A stretch of 64,000 bases of DNA from Adiantum capillus-veneris (taxonomy: Eukaryota; Streptophyta; Polypodiopsida; Polypodiales; Pteridaceae): contig CM043943.1 of NCBI GenBank assembly GCA_014529385.2, positions 105,124,355 to 105,188,354 of the forward strand, given 5' to 3'. Below the pieces are notes generated by a model that did no database searches, was not told where the DNA came from, and saw only the letters and a list, made by a program, of their open reading frames with translations. Below are positions 44,180 to 58,949 of this stretch, one piece after another. The translations under genes were made by a program, and so were the position numbers. Each line of letters starts with the position of its first letter. Position 1 is the first letter of the stretch.

Positions 44180-46060
44180 TGCACAACCGGGATAATCGTG
44201 TTCGCCTTGAGTCATTTTCAAGATTGCAGACGAAAGATGTGCAATCATGGTTAGACCTTTTCAAAAATATGGTCACCTATCATGACTTATAATTCTTTTA
44301 AAAAAAAGCAAAAGTGTGTCAATTCTGGAAGGATTAGCAGCTACCTAGTATGTACAGCAAGACGATTGTGTTAAACAAAACTAGGACACATATAATAAAT
44401 ACTTAATTAAATATTTTGCATAAGAAGATGTAGCAAAAAACATTGTTTCTCAGTTACAAGGTTGTAAACAATTGCAACATCAGGTAGTTTCATAATCTGT
44501 TGTACATTTGAAACAAATTTTATTACAAATTGACCCACGAATGTCAAAAGACCTGAAACTACATTTTCTATGGGCAGGATTGCACCATGATCTCTTTACA
44601 CCATTAGTAAAACATCAAGGTCCAATGACATTTGCCGACACTATCAAAATAGCACAAAGAATCGAAGGAAACACTGTGGATGTGATTTGTAGACGAAACA
44701 AAAATCGTAACAATGAAAGTTCTAAATGAGGTTGTTCTTATGAATATTGATGTATAAAATTTCCAGCAACGACTTCCTATACGCGATGCACAAGGAAGAC
44801 CAAGATGTTTTAATTGCAATATGTTTGGATGTGTATCACGTCATTACAACAGACAACCACAAAGGTACATAAGGAGATAAATACAAAATGCACAAGTAAT
44901 AGATGATGCAACTGAGTTGGCAATAGTACCAAAAAACGGCTAAGCCGCATGGGTTATGGAGGCCACACACTCACACATGCAGGCCTCTACAATGTATCAA
45001 AAGACAAGACAATGTACTTAATCAATGCAAGCTTGCTTGGGGAAGATATCCAAGTTCTACTAGATTTTGGCAAATCGATATCATCCATTAGTGAAGATTG
45101 GTGAAAAAATTGCAACTCAAAACACAACATGCACCATTGGTTTCAGTTTTATTTGAGGATCATTAAAAAATCTACAAGTCAAACATGGTAGTTCAAGACA
45201 AGCTGTAAATAGGAATAGAAGGGTATCTCCACTCACATTATATCCTACCTAAACAAATATTTTCAATACGTTGGGGATCTAAATGGTTTGCCAAATGTAA
45301 AGCACTTTGGGACTTTCCAAGGTTTTGTTTGAAATTACCAAGAAAAAGATACATACCTTTTTAGAAGTTTGAGAAACCACAACAAATTCAGTGTGTTCAG
45401 GTATTGATTAAAACAGATGACAATTGAGAACAAGAGTTGATGAGAATATTATAGAAAAATCCTTAAAATATTCCAAAAATCGAACAATTTTCAATAACGA
45501 ATGCCCCTGTCCAACATGAAATACAAACGGAACAAGCCAGACCAATCAAAATGGCATAGCAACGACGATCCCCAAAAGAAAATGACATAATAAACAAGAA
45601 ATTAGAAGAAATGTTGCAGAAAGGAGTAATCCAACAATCCAACATTCACAAAGCTTCTGGGCCTCTGAACCCCACCTAGTAAAGAAGGATTCTGGAAAAT
45701 ACAGATTTTGTACATACTTTCGACCCTTAAACAAAGTGACACATACATGATATCTTTCTGATGCCAAGGATTGACAATGTTCTTGACCAATTAGGAGGCT
45801 CATCTTATTTCACATCATTTGATTAAGCATCGGGCTATTGGCAGATACCCATGAATGTTAAAGACCAACAAAAGACAACATTCAGGACAAGCAGAATATT
45901 GTACAAATCTATAGTGATGGCTTTTGGACTTACAGATGATCCGAGAACTTTTCAAAGACTAGTCAACTTTGATTTTGTAGATCTCATTGATAAGAAAGTG
46001 TTACTTTATTTAGATGACATTTTAGTCCATATGAAGATATGGATGAGCATGTAGACATGG
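44180..46060 (+). pseudogene. Decayed Ty3/gypsy gag-protease-RT
   Basis: Plus-strand relic with stops throughout. Gag pieces are LQTKDVQSWLDLFKNM (about 44224) and the frame 44508-44729 (LHFLWAGLHHDLFTPLV, TFADTIKIAQRIEG). A degenerate zinc knuckle CFNCNMFG lies near 44812, and a protease-like GEDIQVLLDFGKSISSIS near 45045 with the triad altered to DFG. RT runs from KKLEEMLQKGVIQQS (45600) through MPRIDNVLDQLGGSSYFTSF and KTTFRTSRILYKSIVMAFGL to LLYLDDILVHM (catalytic YLDD, about 46010), where it ends. Neither LTR was recognised. The young copia element is inserted just downstream. Confidence 0.8.
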
Positions 46061-46397
46061 TCGAAGAGGTCCGCATTAGGAAAAAATATGAACCCCAAAA
46101 GGACCCTTTATCTTAAGGGGTGATTAAGCATGGACCAATAGGAAGAGGGTGGTGGCCACAGCTATAGCCTCAAAAAAGTAGGGTAGGAGGGGGCATGGGG
46201 GCCTATTTGCTCCCCTCGTTATAGCTTTGTCCCCTCATTATAACCTTTAACATAGCCCCATCCTTAACCTCTTTACCTTGTATTAAAATTCAAGTGCTAC
46301 GCACGCTTGGCATATTTTTATAGCCTTGTCCATAAAGTAACCATAAAATTTCAATTTTAAAAAAAAACTGTAAATCTCACTTTTCACTCCCCAAAAG
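46061..46397 (+). other. Spacer left of the young copia element
   Basis: No gene seen. The last five bases, AAAAG (46393-46397), are the copia target site and recur at 51596-51600. Confidence 0.5.
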
Positions 46398-46624
46398 TGT
46401 TACCATATACATGTGGTAGTGATGTGTGTGAACACACTAGGACCGCCGGGGCATTTTTTCCCTCTTTAGGAGGTTTTTTCCCCCGTGCATTGTATATACG
46501 CCCATCACTCTAGGGCTAACTATCTTTCCATTGCACACTAAGTAACACACTCTCTATTGTGTGCCTTGAGCTTCCTTCGTCTTCTTCAAGCTGTGTGTGT
46601 TTCTCTGCAGCCCTAATTCCAACA
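46398..46624 (+). repeat. 5' LTR of the young copia element
   Basis: 227 bp, TGTTACC...CCAACA. Identical to the 3' LTR except for GCAGCCC versus GCAACCC near the end. Confidence 0.95.
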
Positions 46625-46626
46625 AT

Positions 46627-46638
46627 TGGTATCAGAGC
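46627..46638 (+). promoter_or_regulatory. Primer-binding site, initiator tRNA-Met type
   Basis: TGGTATCAGAGC, two bases inside the 5' LTR, is the classic complement of the 3' end of plant initiator methionine tRNA used by many copia elements. Confidence 0.9.
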
Positions 46639-46986
46639 AGGTCACGTCCTCCCGGGCTTAGTCGCCAGCTGCTCCAGCACACGCCTGCTCACTTTCTCCG
46701 ATTTCAGTGAGCTTTGGCGAGCGTTCGCAGGTCGACAAATATTTAGGGCGGACTCGAAGAGCTCGGTCTGCTCAGAATTTTGATTTGGGCTCATTTCGGC
46801 CTCCGTTTCCACTACAGGCAGTACTGCACAGGCTATTTCGTCATTTTGTGCAGATTTTCTGTCAGTGCCGTTTTCTGCATAACAGGTGCCTTATAGTCTT
46901 CTACGGTTTGTGCTATATAGCACAAGTTGTTCCCGCTCCATTTCTCCTATTTTCGGGCAGTTTTCACATCAGGTGCAGCATTTACC

Positions 46987-49721
46987 ATGGCTGACAACAA
47001 CAACACAGATGTGTTCAAGATGTTTGCTGATGAGGACAGGTTGGATGGGGACAACTACCCTGTGTGGGCTTATATGATGCAACATGTTCTTGTGTCAAAA
47101 GGTGTCTGGAACATTGTGCAGGGCATTGATGTACGTCCTGGTTCTGAAGATGTAGGCGATGTTGAGGATGTTGCAGGTCTTGCTGCAAGGATTGCAGCTG
47201 TTAGAGTTGTTTTGCCTACGGCAGAACAAGCTCGTTGGGATGTTAAGGATGCGCAGGCTCATGCATTGATTGCGTTGTCTGTGAAGCGCACCATTATTCC
47301 TCACATCCGTTCAGCAAAATCTACAAAACAGGCTTGGGATATTCTAGCAGGTCTTTATGCAAGCCGCAATGAGGCTAAAATTGCTTTGCTGCGTAAAGAG
47401 CTAGAGTCGAAGATTATGCATGAGGAAGATGATATGGACACTTTCCTTGCTAGTGTCAAGGATATCAATGAGCAACTCATTTCTGCAGGTGAAGTCATTT
47501 CGGATAGTTCCCTTGTGCAGACTATTCTTGATGCCTTACCAGATTCCTACCAGACTTTTGCTAGTACTTGGAGACTGATGACCCAAGGAAATCCTGAAGT
47601 TGTCAAGTTTGATGCATTATGCACATTGCTGTTGCAAGAGTCACTTTCTAGAAAAAACAGGACTAGGCAGCGTGCAGTTGAACAGGCTTTTATTGCTTCT
47701 CAAAGAAAGGGTGGTAACAGTAATGCAGCCACTTCTTATGGTTCTGCTGCGAGTGGCAAAAATTCTGTTCCTAATGCTTCTACTAGCAGCACTTCGTCTG
47801 GCAATTCTGGTGATAAGGGCAAAAAGAAGATGCGTTGCCATTATTGTAAAGCCAATGATCACTTGATCAAGTCGTGTCCTAAGTTGAAGGCCAAAGAGGC
47901 TAAGAAGAAAGAGGGTGGTTCCACTGCAAATGCTGGTTCCACTACAAATGCAGCCATTGTTGAGTCTTCTGTGAAAGGAGATTGTGATGCTGATGTTGAT
48001 GTAGAATGGGCTTTTAGTGCAGAGTGCACTTACAATCCTGCTGTCCATGATGCATGCTTGTCAGTTGCTGCAGATTCACATGTGTGGTATTTCGACAGTG
48101 GTGCTACAAAGCACATTACCTCAGATCGTGAATTGTTTACCTCTCTCGAATCTGTCCCTCATGGGAATTCAGTCACTTGTGCCAACAACGCCTCTTATCC
48201 AGTTCAGGGAGTTGGAAAGATTGTGCTCACTGCTGCTAATGGCAGTTCCTTCACACTTGTTGATGCACTTTATGTACCTGGGATCAAGAAGAATCTCTTG
48301 TCTGTATCCGCACTTACTAGACTTGGACTTGTAGTCAAATTTGTGGATGACAGATGTACAGTTCATGATCTCAGTTTTGGTGATGAAATTGTTGCATCTG
48401 GGCTTTTGTGCCGTGGGCTGTATAAGCTCACTTTGTATGACAAGTGTGGACAAAATTTTGCAAATGCTGCTGCAGATTCAAGGGCTATTTTAGATGCAAA
48501 ACTTTGGCATGCACGTTTTGGTCATTTGAATTTTGCCAGTTTGCTGCGTTTGCAGAAATCTGATATGGTTGCTTCTTTGCCGCCTCTTGAAGCACCTGTC
48601 AAACATGTTTGTGAAGGCTGTATTCTGGGTAAAATGCAGCGTTCTAAGTTTCCAAAGGATGGTTCAGTTAGGGCCACATGCAGGTTGCAGCTTGTGCATA
48701 GTGATGTTTGTGGGCCCATGCAAACTCCGTCCTTGGGCAATTACCTGTACTTCGTGACTTTCATTAATGATTACTCCAGGCATGCATGGGTATTTCCGCT
48801 TAAAGCGAAGTCCGAAGTTTTTATGTGCTTCAAACAATTTTTGGCTATGGCTGAAAATGTCTCAAAATGTACTATGGGCACCCTTCGTTCCGATCGAGGG
48901 GGGGAGTATATGTCTCATGAATTTAATGCATTTCTGGCTAGTCGTGGGATAAAACACCAATGTACAGTGCCTTATACACCTCAGCAAAATGGTGTTGCTG
49001 AGAGGAAAAACAGGTCACTAACGGAAATGGCACGATGTATGGTCAAAAGTCAAGCTTTGCCGCATTCTTTTTGGCTTGAGGCCATCATGTGTGCCACTTA
49101 TGTACTTAACAGGTGTCCTACGAAAGCTTTGCAGTCTATTACTCCATATGAAGCATGGCATGATAGAAAACCTTCTATTGAGCACATGCGTGTTTTTGGC
49201 TGTTTGGCATATGCTTTGGTGCCACAAGTGCAGCGCAGAAAATTGGATGATAAGGCTGTCAAATGTATTTTTGTTGGTTATAGTGCTGAAAGCAAAGGTT
49301 ACAGGTTGTATCATCCGCAAACAAAACGTATTCTGGTTTCACGGGATGTAGTGTTTGTGGAAGACTCTGTTCAGCCCTTGCTGTCATGTACTAGAGACAG
49401 TAATGTAAGCTCACAGGACATTTATGACACTTTGTTGCCTCTTTTCAGTGGTGGAAATACGAATGTAAGTTCCAATGAGGCAAATGTACAGCCTATGGGG
49501 GTTTCTGAAAATGTTTTAGAACAGCCTATTACTGATGCAGATGTACATGATGTACTTGATGAGGAAAGGGCTGAAAATGAGCAGGCTAGAGGTATGCCAA
49601 AATGGCTGGTGCAGACTTTGCGTGATAGTAAATTGGATGCACCTTTATCTAGTCGTACTCGTTCAGGCTCTCGCCATGCATCTTATGCATCAGATTGCAT
49701 CAGATTGCATCAGATTGTTAT
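46987..49721 (+). CDS. Copia Gag-protease-integrase polyprotein
   Basis: The frame is open from 46927, but ATG 46987 (MADNNNTDVFKMFADEDR) in the CACCATGG-like context ACCATGG is the likely start. Gag has LDGDNYPVWAYMMQHVL and the zinc knuckle CHYCKANDHLIKSC (47834-47876). Protease shows WYFDSGATKHITSD. Integrase shows the HARFGHLNFASLLRL and HVCEGCILGKM zinc-binding region, then HSDVCGPMQT, LRSDRGGEYMSHEF and TPQQNGVAERKNRSL with the three catalytic acidic residues. About 900 residues are in frame until a 10-bp repeat present three times (49688-49717) moves reading out of phase with RT; the open frame then ends at 49809. Confidence 0.92.
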
Positions 49722-51293
49722 GCTTTGGCTGTGTCTAGTTTACATGATGTTGAGGAGCCTCTGTCTTTTAATGAAGCACAGAATTCAGAAAATTGGATTG
49801 CTGCCATGAAATCAGAATATGATGCACTTATAGAGAATGACACATGGACTTTATGTGATTTGCCTCCTGGCAAAAAGGCCATTGGTACGAAGTGGGTTTA
49901 CAAGTTGAAACGCAAGCCGGATGGTGAGATCGATCGCCATAAGGCTCGACTTGTTGCAAAAGGTTATGCACAACAAAAAGGCATAGATTATGAAGAGACT
50001 TTTGCTCCCACTTGTCGTATGACTACTGTGCGTTTTCTATGTGCATTGGCAGCTCATTTTGGTTGGGATGTACATCAATCAGACATTGTTACTGCTTTCT
50101 TGAATGGTGACATATTTGAGGAAGTTTATGTAACGCAGCCTCGCGGTTTTGTCATAAAAGGACAAGAGGACAAAGTGTGCAAATGTAAGAAGGCTTTGTA
50201 TGGGTTGAAGCAATCTCCTCGTGCTTGGTATGAGAAAGCTGACACTCATTTGGTTAAACGAGGCTTTCGTAACAGTCCAACAGAAAGCACATTGTATGTA
50301 AAGCGTGAGGATGATGTATTTCTCATTGTGGTTCTTTATGTTGATGATTTGCTGATCACTGGACCAAATGAGAGACATATTGCTGAATTTAAGGCTGATT
50401 TGAATGCTACTTTCAAGATGAAAGATTTGGGGCTGTTGCATCATTACTTGGGTATACAGTTTAAGCAGTGTGATGGTGCTATTGCCTTGTGTCAGAAAAG
50501 TTACATAGAGACATTGCTATGTAAGTTTGGACTTGAGGATTGCAAACCTATTGCCACTCCCATGGAAACAGGTTTGAAGTTGAGTCTACATGATGCTGGC
50601 GATCCTGCTGATGTCACTCTTTACCAAACTGCTGTTGGCTGCCTCATTTATGTATGCAACACGAGGCCAGATATTCAGTTTGCAGTCTCGCAGGTCAGCA
50701 GATTTATGCATAGCCCAGGGTCTAAGCATTGGCAGGCTGTCAAGAGGATTTTCCGCTACCTTAGTGGCACTTTACATTTTGGCTTGTTTTATCCCAAGGG
50801 GGGATCATTGCCGCCAGACTTACATGCTTTTTCGGACTCAGATTGGGCTGGTTGTTTTGACACGCGAGTGTCCACAAGTGGTTTTTGTTTCATGCTTGGC
50901 AGTTCATGTATATCATGGTTGAGCAAGAAGCAACCTACTGTGGCCACTTCGAGTTGTGAGGCTGAGTACATGGCAGTCTTCATAGCTACGGTTGAGTGTG
51001 TATGGCTCAGACGCCTTATGGCTGACTTGGGTGTTGGACAGGACACTGCCAACACTATCTACACTGACAGTTAGAGCGCATTGGCAGTTGCGAGGAACCC
51101 AGTTTTTCATGCTCGCACAAAGCACATTGAGGTGCATTACCACTATGTCAGGGAGAGGCTCTCAGCAGGACAGATCAGCTTGGCTTATGTGCCAACACAG
51201 GACAACCTTGCAGATCTTTTCACAAAGGCATTGTCTCGTGAGAAGCTTGAAGCTTTCCGCAAAGCTTTGGGCTTACTACCCTTTGTGGACTAA
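49718..51293 (+). pseudogene. Copia reverse transcriptase-RNase H, one stop
   Basis: RT continues in the frame 49695-51074: TKWVYKLKRKPDGEIDRHKA, IDYEETFAPTCRMTTVR, QSDIVTAFLNGDIFEEVY, LYGLKQSPRAWYEK and VVLYVDDLLITGPN. RNase H has DSDWAGCFDTRVSTSG and SKKQPTVATSSCEAEY. A TAG at 51072-51074 interrupts it; downstream SALAVARNPVFHARTKHIEV continues in phase to the natural stop at 51293. The stop is one C-to-T change from a Gln codon. With the upstream frameshift this copy cannot make a full polyprotein, but LTRs and signals remain intact. Confidence 0.92.
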
Positions 51294-51359
51294 TCCTGTC
51301 CTCAGGGCATGGCACTTCCCTTTACTCATGTGCCAGCTCTCGTTCACCGCATCACTCCA

Positions 51360-51368
51360 GGGGGGATT
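51360..51368 (+). promoter_or_regulatory. Polypurine tract of the young copia element
   Basis: GGGGGGATT directly precedes the TGTTACC start of the 3' LTR. Confidence 0.8.
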
Positions 51369-51595
51369 TGTTACCATATACATGTGGTAGTGATGTGTGT
51401 GAACACACTAGGACCGCCGGGGCATTTTTTCCCTCTTTAGGAGGTTTTTTCCCCCGTGCATTGTATATACGCCCATCACTCTAGGGCTAACTATCTTTCC
51501 ATTGCACACTAAGTAACACACTCTCTATTGTGTGCCTTGAGCTTCCTTCGTCTTCTTCAAGCTGTGTGTGTTTCTCTGCAACCCTAATTCCAACA
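51369..51595 (+). repeat. 3' LTR of the young copia element
   Basis: 227 bp, TGTTACC...CCAACA, followed by the AAAAG target duplication (51596-51600). Confidence 0.95.
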
Positions 51596-51600
51596 AAAAG

Positions 51601-53981
<2,381 letters not shown>

Positions 53982-55621
53982 TGTAATGGAAATGGCCTAT
54001 TAACTTTGAGAGTAGCGGAAACTAGAGAAAGTACGTACTTTTGTGAAATTACTTTGTGAGCATAGAGGGTGAACTTAATTGATGGTAGCAACATAAAAAT
54101 AGCATTTAGTTAACTTGGCATGAACAATACTTTTGCAAGAGAGAGTTTAGCGAACAAGACAATAGTTGAGGACAAGATTTATGTGGAGCCGACGGTCCGC
54201 CCTCCAATAGGCATTTGTATTATAGTTTCTCCCATCAAGAGAGACTTGGTACAATACAATTTTTGTGTTCCTTATGACCTAGGTGATCCACTGAAGATGG
54301 AAATATTCATGCATCACGAGCATAACATAATCCTTGTGGAAAGCATTAACTATCCCAAGCCTCCGTTCCAAGGCCTCAAACACCTTCGGAGGTGGAGAGA
54401 GCTAGTGGGGAATGAAAGTAGGGAAGAGCAAGAAGAAACATTTCATAGGAGAGAATTAGTTCCTCACTTATCATCACTCTTCTTGCTAGCATACATAATA
54501 GCATAGTAATGAAGATGGAGAAGATGGCAAGATTAAGTATCGAAGCATGGCTCTTGGTTGTATTTGCATTCCATAGCCAAGAGTGTTGGTGTAGGCTCTC
54601 AACTTCTCTACTAGCTTGCAGTTCACACAATGTGAGTGTGTGTGGGAGAGTATAACACTCACACACACACTCACACAATGAGTGTGTGTGGGAGAGTATA
54701 ACACTCACACACACACTCACACAATGAGTGTGTGTGTGAGTGTGTGTGGAAGAGTATAACCCTCAAGAAACCCCCTAGCTTGCTTTGGTTGACCCCCCCT
54801 TATAGCTCATGATTGAAAATCATTGGACCTCTCCAGGCCTAGCCAATCACATGCAGTGGCATATCAAGCAACAAGGGTAACCTTGGGATAAAAGTTCCCC
54901 TTTCCCCTGTCAGAGTGAGGACTTGATAAATGCTAAAAAAATTAATTAATTTAACTAATTTATCATTGGACCCCTTGGGAGGCCAACCAATAGGCTTTAG
55001 GCACACCATGAGGGCAACATGAGGAGGAGGTTGACATGTGTCCTTGTTACCTCCTTGGTCTAGCTTTGCCTTGAGTGAGTGTGCATGTGTTCTCTCTCAT
55101 GATCCCAGCTTGTAGGAGTCGCCCCCTCCTTGTATGGATACTTGTTGACTTTTTGACACCTCAAGCCTCTCAACCTTGGGCCCCGTTCCCACCACAAGCT
55201 TGGGCCGGGTTCCCACCTCAAGTACAACTCTAGCATCTCAAGCATGACATGCACCTTAAGCATCTCAGTCATCAAGCACCTCAAGCATCTTAGTCATCAA
55301 GCACGACAAGCACCTCAAGCTTGGGCCAGTTTTTCACCTCAAGCTCAGCCCTAGATTGCCTAAGAGCAAAGGACTTTTTAACACTAACCTTTTGAGGTCT
55401 TTAATGAAGCTAACCCTAAGGTCTTTAAGCTCCATTAGTTAGCCTTTCTCTTTGACATACCATCTCTCATTTGGACCCCTTTACCATTGGCCCTGTGTTG
55501 AGATAAATCTGAAATCACATATCTATATTCTAACCCTTGTTCCCGTTTATTCTCCCACATTAAAAGATTAGTTTAATATGAGAAAATATTTTGGGTTGGT
55601 TAGTTATTAGATTTTATGACA
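53982..55621 (-). repeat. 3' LTR of the chromovirus
   Basis: 1,640 bp. Longer than its partner mainly through a TG/CA-rich unit (CACACTCACACAATGAGTGT) repeated at about 54650-54750. Another part (55190-55330) is built of short units such as CAAGCACCTCAAGCATCT. Confidence 0.9.
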
Positions 55622-55635
55622 TTACTTCTCTCTTG
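55622..55635 (-). promoter_or_regulatory. Polypurine tract of the chromovirus
   Basis: The minus strand reads CAAGAGAGAAGTAA immediately before the TGTCAT start of the 3' LTR. Confidence 0.75.
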
Positions 55636-55984
55636 AAATCATAATTGTCCTCGACTATGAGGCAGAAGAGATAAATCCTTAGTCATTAGTCAATCTTGCT
55701 TAGCGGGTAGAGGATCCATTTTTACCCTACGACATCTTTTCGAGATGGATGACTAATCCATTTGGTGCTCGGGAGACATAGCTACCGCAAGCATGTCTGC
55801 TCTTTAGTCCATTTCATTCTCCCAAGTAGAGTGACAAATTCTACTTGGTGTTTGAGAGACGTCGTCATCACAAATATGATTCTAAGCATGCATACTATTT
55901 AAATTTGTGTACAATAAAAAGATAACTAGTCTTATAAGACAAAAACATTGGTAGTTTAAAAGCAATTTGTACATTTTCTTACTC

Positions 55985-56345
55985 TAATGTAGCATTGTAA
56001 GCATTGACAAGGTTTATACTATCCTTAAGCTGTATTCCTTGCATCCATCTAGCATCTTCCATAGGATAATTTTTGAACTTAATAAGATACTTCAGATAAT
56101 CTTACCATGCCGTAGTACCTTGTATTCATGCCGAAGGATAGCTTCAGGTTGTAGCACCTCTTCTTGGTCTTTGATTTAGGGAGGGTCTTCAATAATTGGT
56201 TCACTTGGTGGCTCTCCTTTGTTGTAGGGCTTAAGTAAGCTCACATGAAAAGCATTGTGTATAGCTAATGGTTGGGCAACTTGAGTTGATAAGCCATCTC
56301 ATTGATGGGCTTCAAGATTTGGAAAGGACCATAGTATATTTTTGC
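55985..56345 (-). pseudogene. Integrase C-terminus and chromodomain relic
   Basis: On the minus strand, YYGPFQILKPINEMAYQLKL and AFHVSLLKPYNKGE form the integrase GPY/F region. Then EEVLQPEAILRHEYKVLRHG and, after a one-base shift, YLIKFKNYPMEDARWM give the chromodomain, which in active chromoviruses directs integration toward particular chromatin. It ends ahead of the polypurine tract. This places the element in the chromovirus clade. Confidence 0.8.
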
Positions 56346-56449
56346 TAGCTTAGCATAATACTTTTGATGGCCTGTAGGATTTTTGCTTGTCGTTTGCCTC
56401 AATCAAGCCTTAGGAAACTTAAGTAAGACCCAATTATTTTCTTTGAACA

Positions 56450-57559
56450 TTAAGGCCCTTCTATGCTTGTCAGCATCAACTTTTTGCCTTTGTTGAGAGA
56501 TGGATATAGCCTACTTAATCTTTTGAAAAGATTCTTGTAGGTCACGGCAATACTCATCAGCAAAACGAAGATCTTCCCATGTACTTTAAGTAGCAAGGGA
56601 CTTTTAGGTCTTCCCTCAATTATTTCAAAAGGTGATTTTCCCATAGAAGTATGTACAATATTATTGTACGCACACTCTACAAGAGGTAAGTACTTTTCTC
56701 ATTGTGAGCACTGATCTACTTTGGTAACATAAGTCTTTATTAGATCGAGTATCGTAAGATTGTCTATCTCACTTTGGCCATTCGTTTGTAGGTGATAAGC
56801 CGAAGATAAATTCAATCTTGCTCCTAGATTTTCAAAGAGACCTTTCTAAAAATTAATGGTCATTCTAGGATCTCTATTTGACACGATGGATGTTGGAAAT
56901 CCATGGTGTTTGAATATCTGTGATATGAAGAGAGTTGCCATTTGGTGTGCCTTAATAGTCTTTTTGACAGGAATAAAGTGTGCTTGCTTGCTAAAACTGT
57001 TGACTATTGTCCATATTCTCGTATTCCCATGGATAGACTTGGGTAATCCAAAGATAAAACCCATGGATATACTCTTTCATGGTGAATTTGGGATAGGCAA
57101 TGGCTGGAGTAATCCAGGTTGCTTCCCTCTATCATACTTGGTCTTTTGGAATACTACACATTTTGAAACATACTCTTGTATTTACACTTTCATAGTAGGC
57201 TAATAGAAGTATGTCTCTACTCCTTGGAGAGTAGGTTGAATGCCTCTATGCCCCGCATAAGGAGGAGCATGGGATTCATACATGACTTTCTCACAAAGGG
57301 AGTGGGTAACACATAGCCTATTTCCATGGAGAAGATAACCATCCTGCAAGGTGAATGGTTCCTCTTTCTTTCCCAAAGCAAGGGCTGACATTATGTCTCT
57401 ATGGTCAGGGTCAATAGCATACTCATCTATCATAGAAGATAGATCATTGTGAGTAGCTATAGACACCACATTAACTTTTGGTCTTTGTGAAAGTGCATCG
57501 GCCACTTGTTCGTGAAAGTGCATCAGCCACTTGATTGTGCTTACCCACAATGTGAGCAA
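56450..57559 (-). pseudogene. Chromovirus integrase
   Basis: Frame 57559-57200 contains the start of the H2C2 finger (ESHAPPYAGHRGIQPTLQGV). Frame 57064-56846 holds part of the core: GFIFGLPKSIHGNTRIWTIV, SKQAHFIPVKKTIKAH and SIVSNRDPRMT. Two catalytic Asp positions appear as Gly (GFIFGLP) and Asn (SNRDPR). Frame 56644-56450 has SPFEIIEGRPKSPLLL and later tail residues. The gaps contain stops. Confidence 0.85.
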
Positions 57560-58034
57560 TATGAAAATTAAATTGCAAAAGAAAATTTGCCCACCTCATT
57601 TGTTTGTCAAAAAGCTTGGTTTGCATCATGAAGTACTTGAGACTTTGGTGGTCGGTTCGTAGAATAAATGGAGTCCCCAATAAATAGTGCTTCCTTGTGT
57701 CTAGGGCAAGTAGAATAGCTAAAAGCTCTTTCTCATAAATGCCTAAGATGCGCTCATCTGTGTTGAGCCTTTGGCTCTCATATGCTATGGCATGCCCTTC
57801 TTGAAGGAAGACTTCTCCAAGGCAATCACCACAAGCATCACATTGGACCTCAATTGGCTTTGAGAGATCCAGACGCATGAGGACTGGTTGGGAGGTAAGC
57901 TTCTCTTTGAGCTTGCCAAAAGCATTTTGCTCCTTATCAATCCATGAATACTTAAAGTTCTTCTTTGTTAAGTCATGTAATGGTCTTGTTATTTGAGAAA
58001 ATTTAGCTATGAAGCGTCTATAGTATGCACACAT
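57471..58034 (-). pseudogene. Chromovirus RNase H
   Basis: 187 residues starting CAYYRRFIAKFSQITRPLHD, then VQCDACGDCLGEVFLQEGH (catalytic Asp region), YEKELLAILLALDTRKHYLL and LRTDHQSLKYFM. It ends at HIVGKHNQVADALSR. A 25-bp direct duplication (57487-57511, repeated 57512-57536) shifts the frame exactly at this RNase H-integrase junction. Confidence 0.9.
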
Positions 58035-58087
58035 ACCAATAATGCTTCTTAGCTCATGTAGATTCCTTGGATTAGGCCATGCTTTTA

Positions 58088-58687
58088 TTACTCTAACTTT
58101 GATGGATCCATACGGATACCATCTTGAGAGATAATATGACCTAAGTATTGAATCTCTTGAAGAAAAAATTGGCGTTTCTTTTGGTTGAGAAAAAGCTTGT
58201 TCTCCCTTAATGCTTGAAAAATCACTTGGAGATGTTGCTTGTGTTCCTCCAAGGACTTGGAGTAGATGATGATATCATCAAAGAGCACTCCAGTGAATTT
58301 GCGATAGGGTCTAAATATTTTCTCCATTAATCGATTGAACGTGGCTAGTGCATTAGTCAAGCCAAAAGGCATGACTAGATATTCATAAAGGCCAAACGTT
58401 GTACAAAACGTGATCTTTATAATATCTTCATCCACTATCCTTATTTGATGATAGCCACTTTTAAGGTCATTCCTACTGAAGTAGGTAGAGCCTTGTAGAT
58501 TATCAAACAGACTTTCTATCCGAGGCACAAGAAATCTGTTTTTGATAGCGATATGATTTAGTGCTCGATAGTCGACAGGCATACCGTATGTACCATCTTT
58601 CTTTTGCACTAAAAAGACTGGAGAACAAAAGGGAGAGGATCTAGGCCTCACCATCCTTTTGTCAACCAATTCTTGTACTTGCCTCAT
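58088..58687 (-). pseudogene. Chromovirus reverse transcriptase
   Basis: 199 residues: VDKRMVRPRSSPFCSPVFLV, QKKDGTYGMPVDYRALN, TYFSRNDLKSGYHQIRI, FCTTFGLYEYLVMPFGLTNA and the catalytic block VLFDDIIIYSKSLEEH, where the YxDD Tyr/Phe position is Leu-Phe-Asp-Asp. It ends before the connection to RNase H at a stop. Upstream linker sequence is decayed. Confidence 0.9.
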
Positions 58688-58949
58688 GATCTCCTCTTTT
58701 TGAGCTTGAGAAACTCAATAAGGAGGCTTGTTAGGCGGTGAGCTTCCTGGTAGGAGCTCAATTCGATGGTCATCATCCCCTCGTTTTGGAGGTAAGTCCA
58801 TTGGGATATCGTCCATGAACACATCTTGGAATCCTTTTAGAAAATTAGACAAGTCTAACTCTTCTGATTCCTACCATTTACATTTGATGAAACATTAGGA
58901 CCTTTTAGGGACTCTTTGACAAAAATCATGTATGCAAAAATTGAGCTCT

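Larger units (their letters stand above)
46398..51595 (+). mobile_element. Complete, very young Ty1/copia element
   Basis: 5,198 bp with 227-bp LTRs that differ at a single base (G/A near the right end), flanked by the 5-bp target duplication AAAAG. A primer site for initiator tRNA-Met (46627-46638) and a polypurine tract (51360-51368) are in place. The polyprotein is nearly intact, broken only by a frameshift at 49688-49717 and a stop at 51072-51074. The near-identity of the LTRs means insertion was recent. An older copy of the same family lies at 23222-32000. Confidence 0.95.

Noticed and set aside
43869-44276. 135-residue minus-strand frame
   Set aside because: No domain; it overlaps a decayed plus-strand gypsy gag and ends in a homopolymer C/G run.
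46559-46986. Upstream frames starting in the copia LTR and leader as alternative polyprotein starts
   Set aside because: The ATG at 46987 is in a better context, is conserved in the old copy at 30292 and begins the Gag homology.
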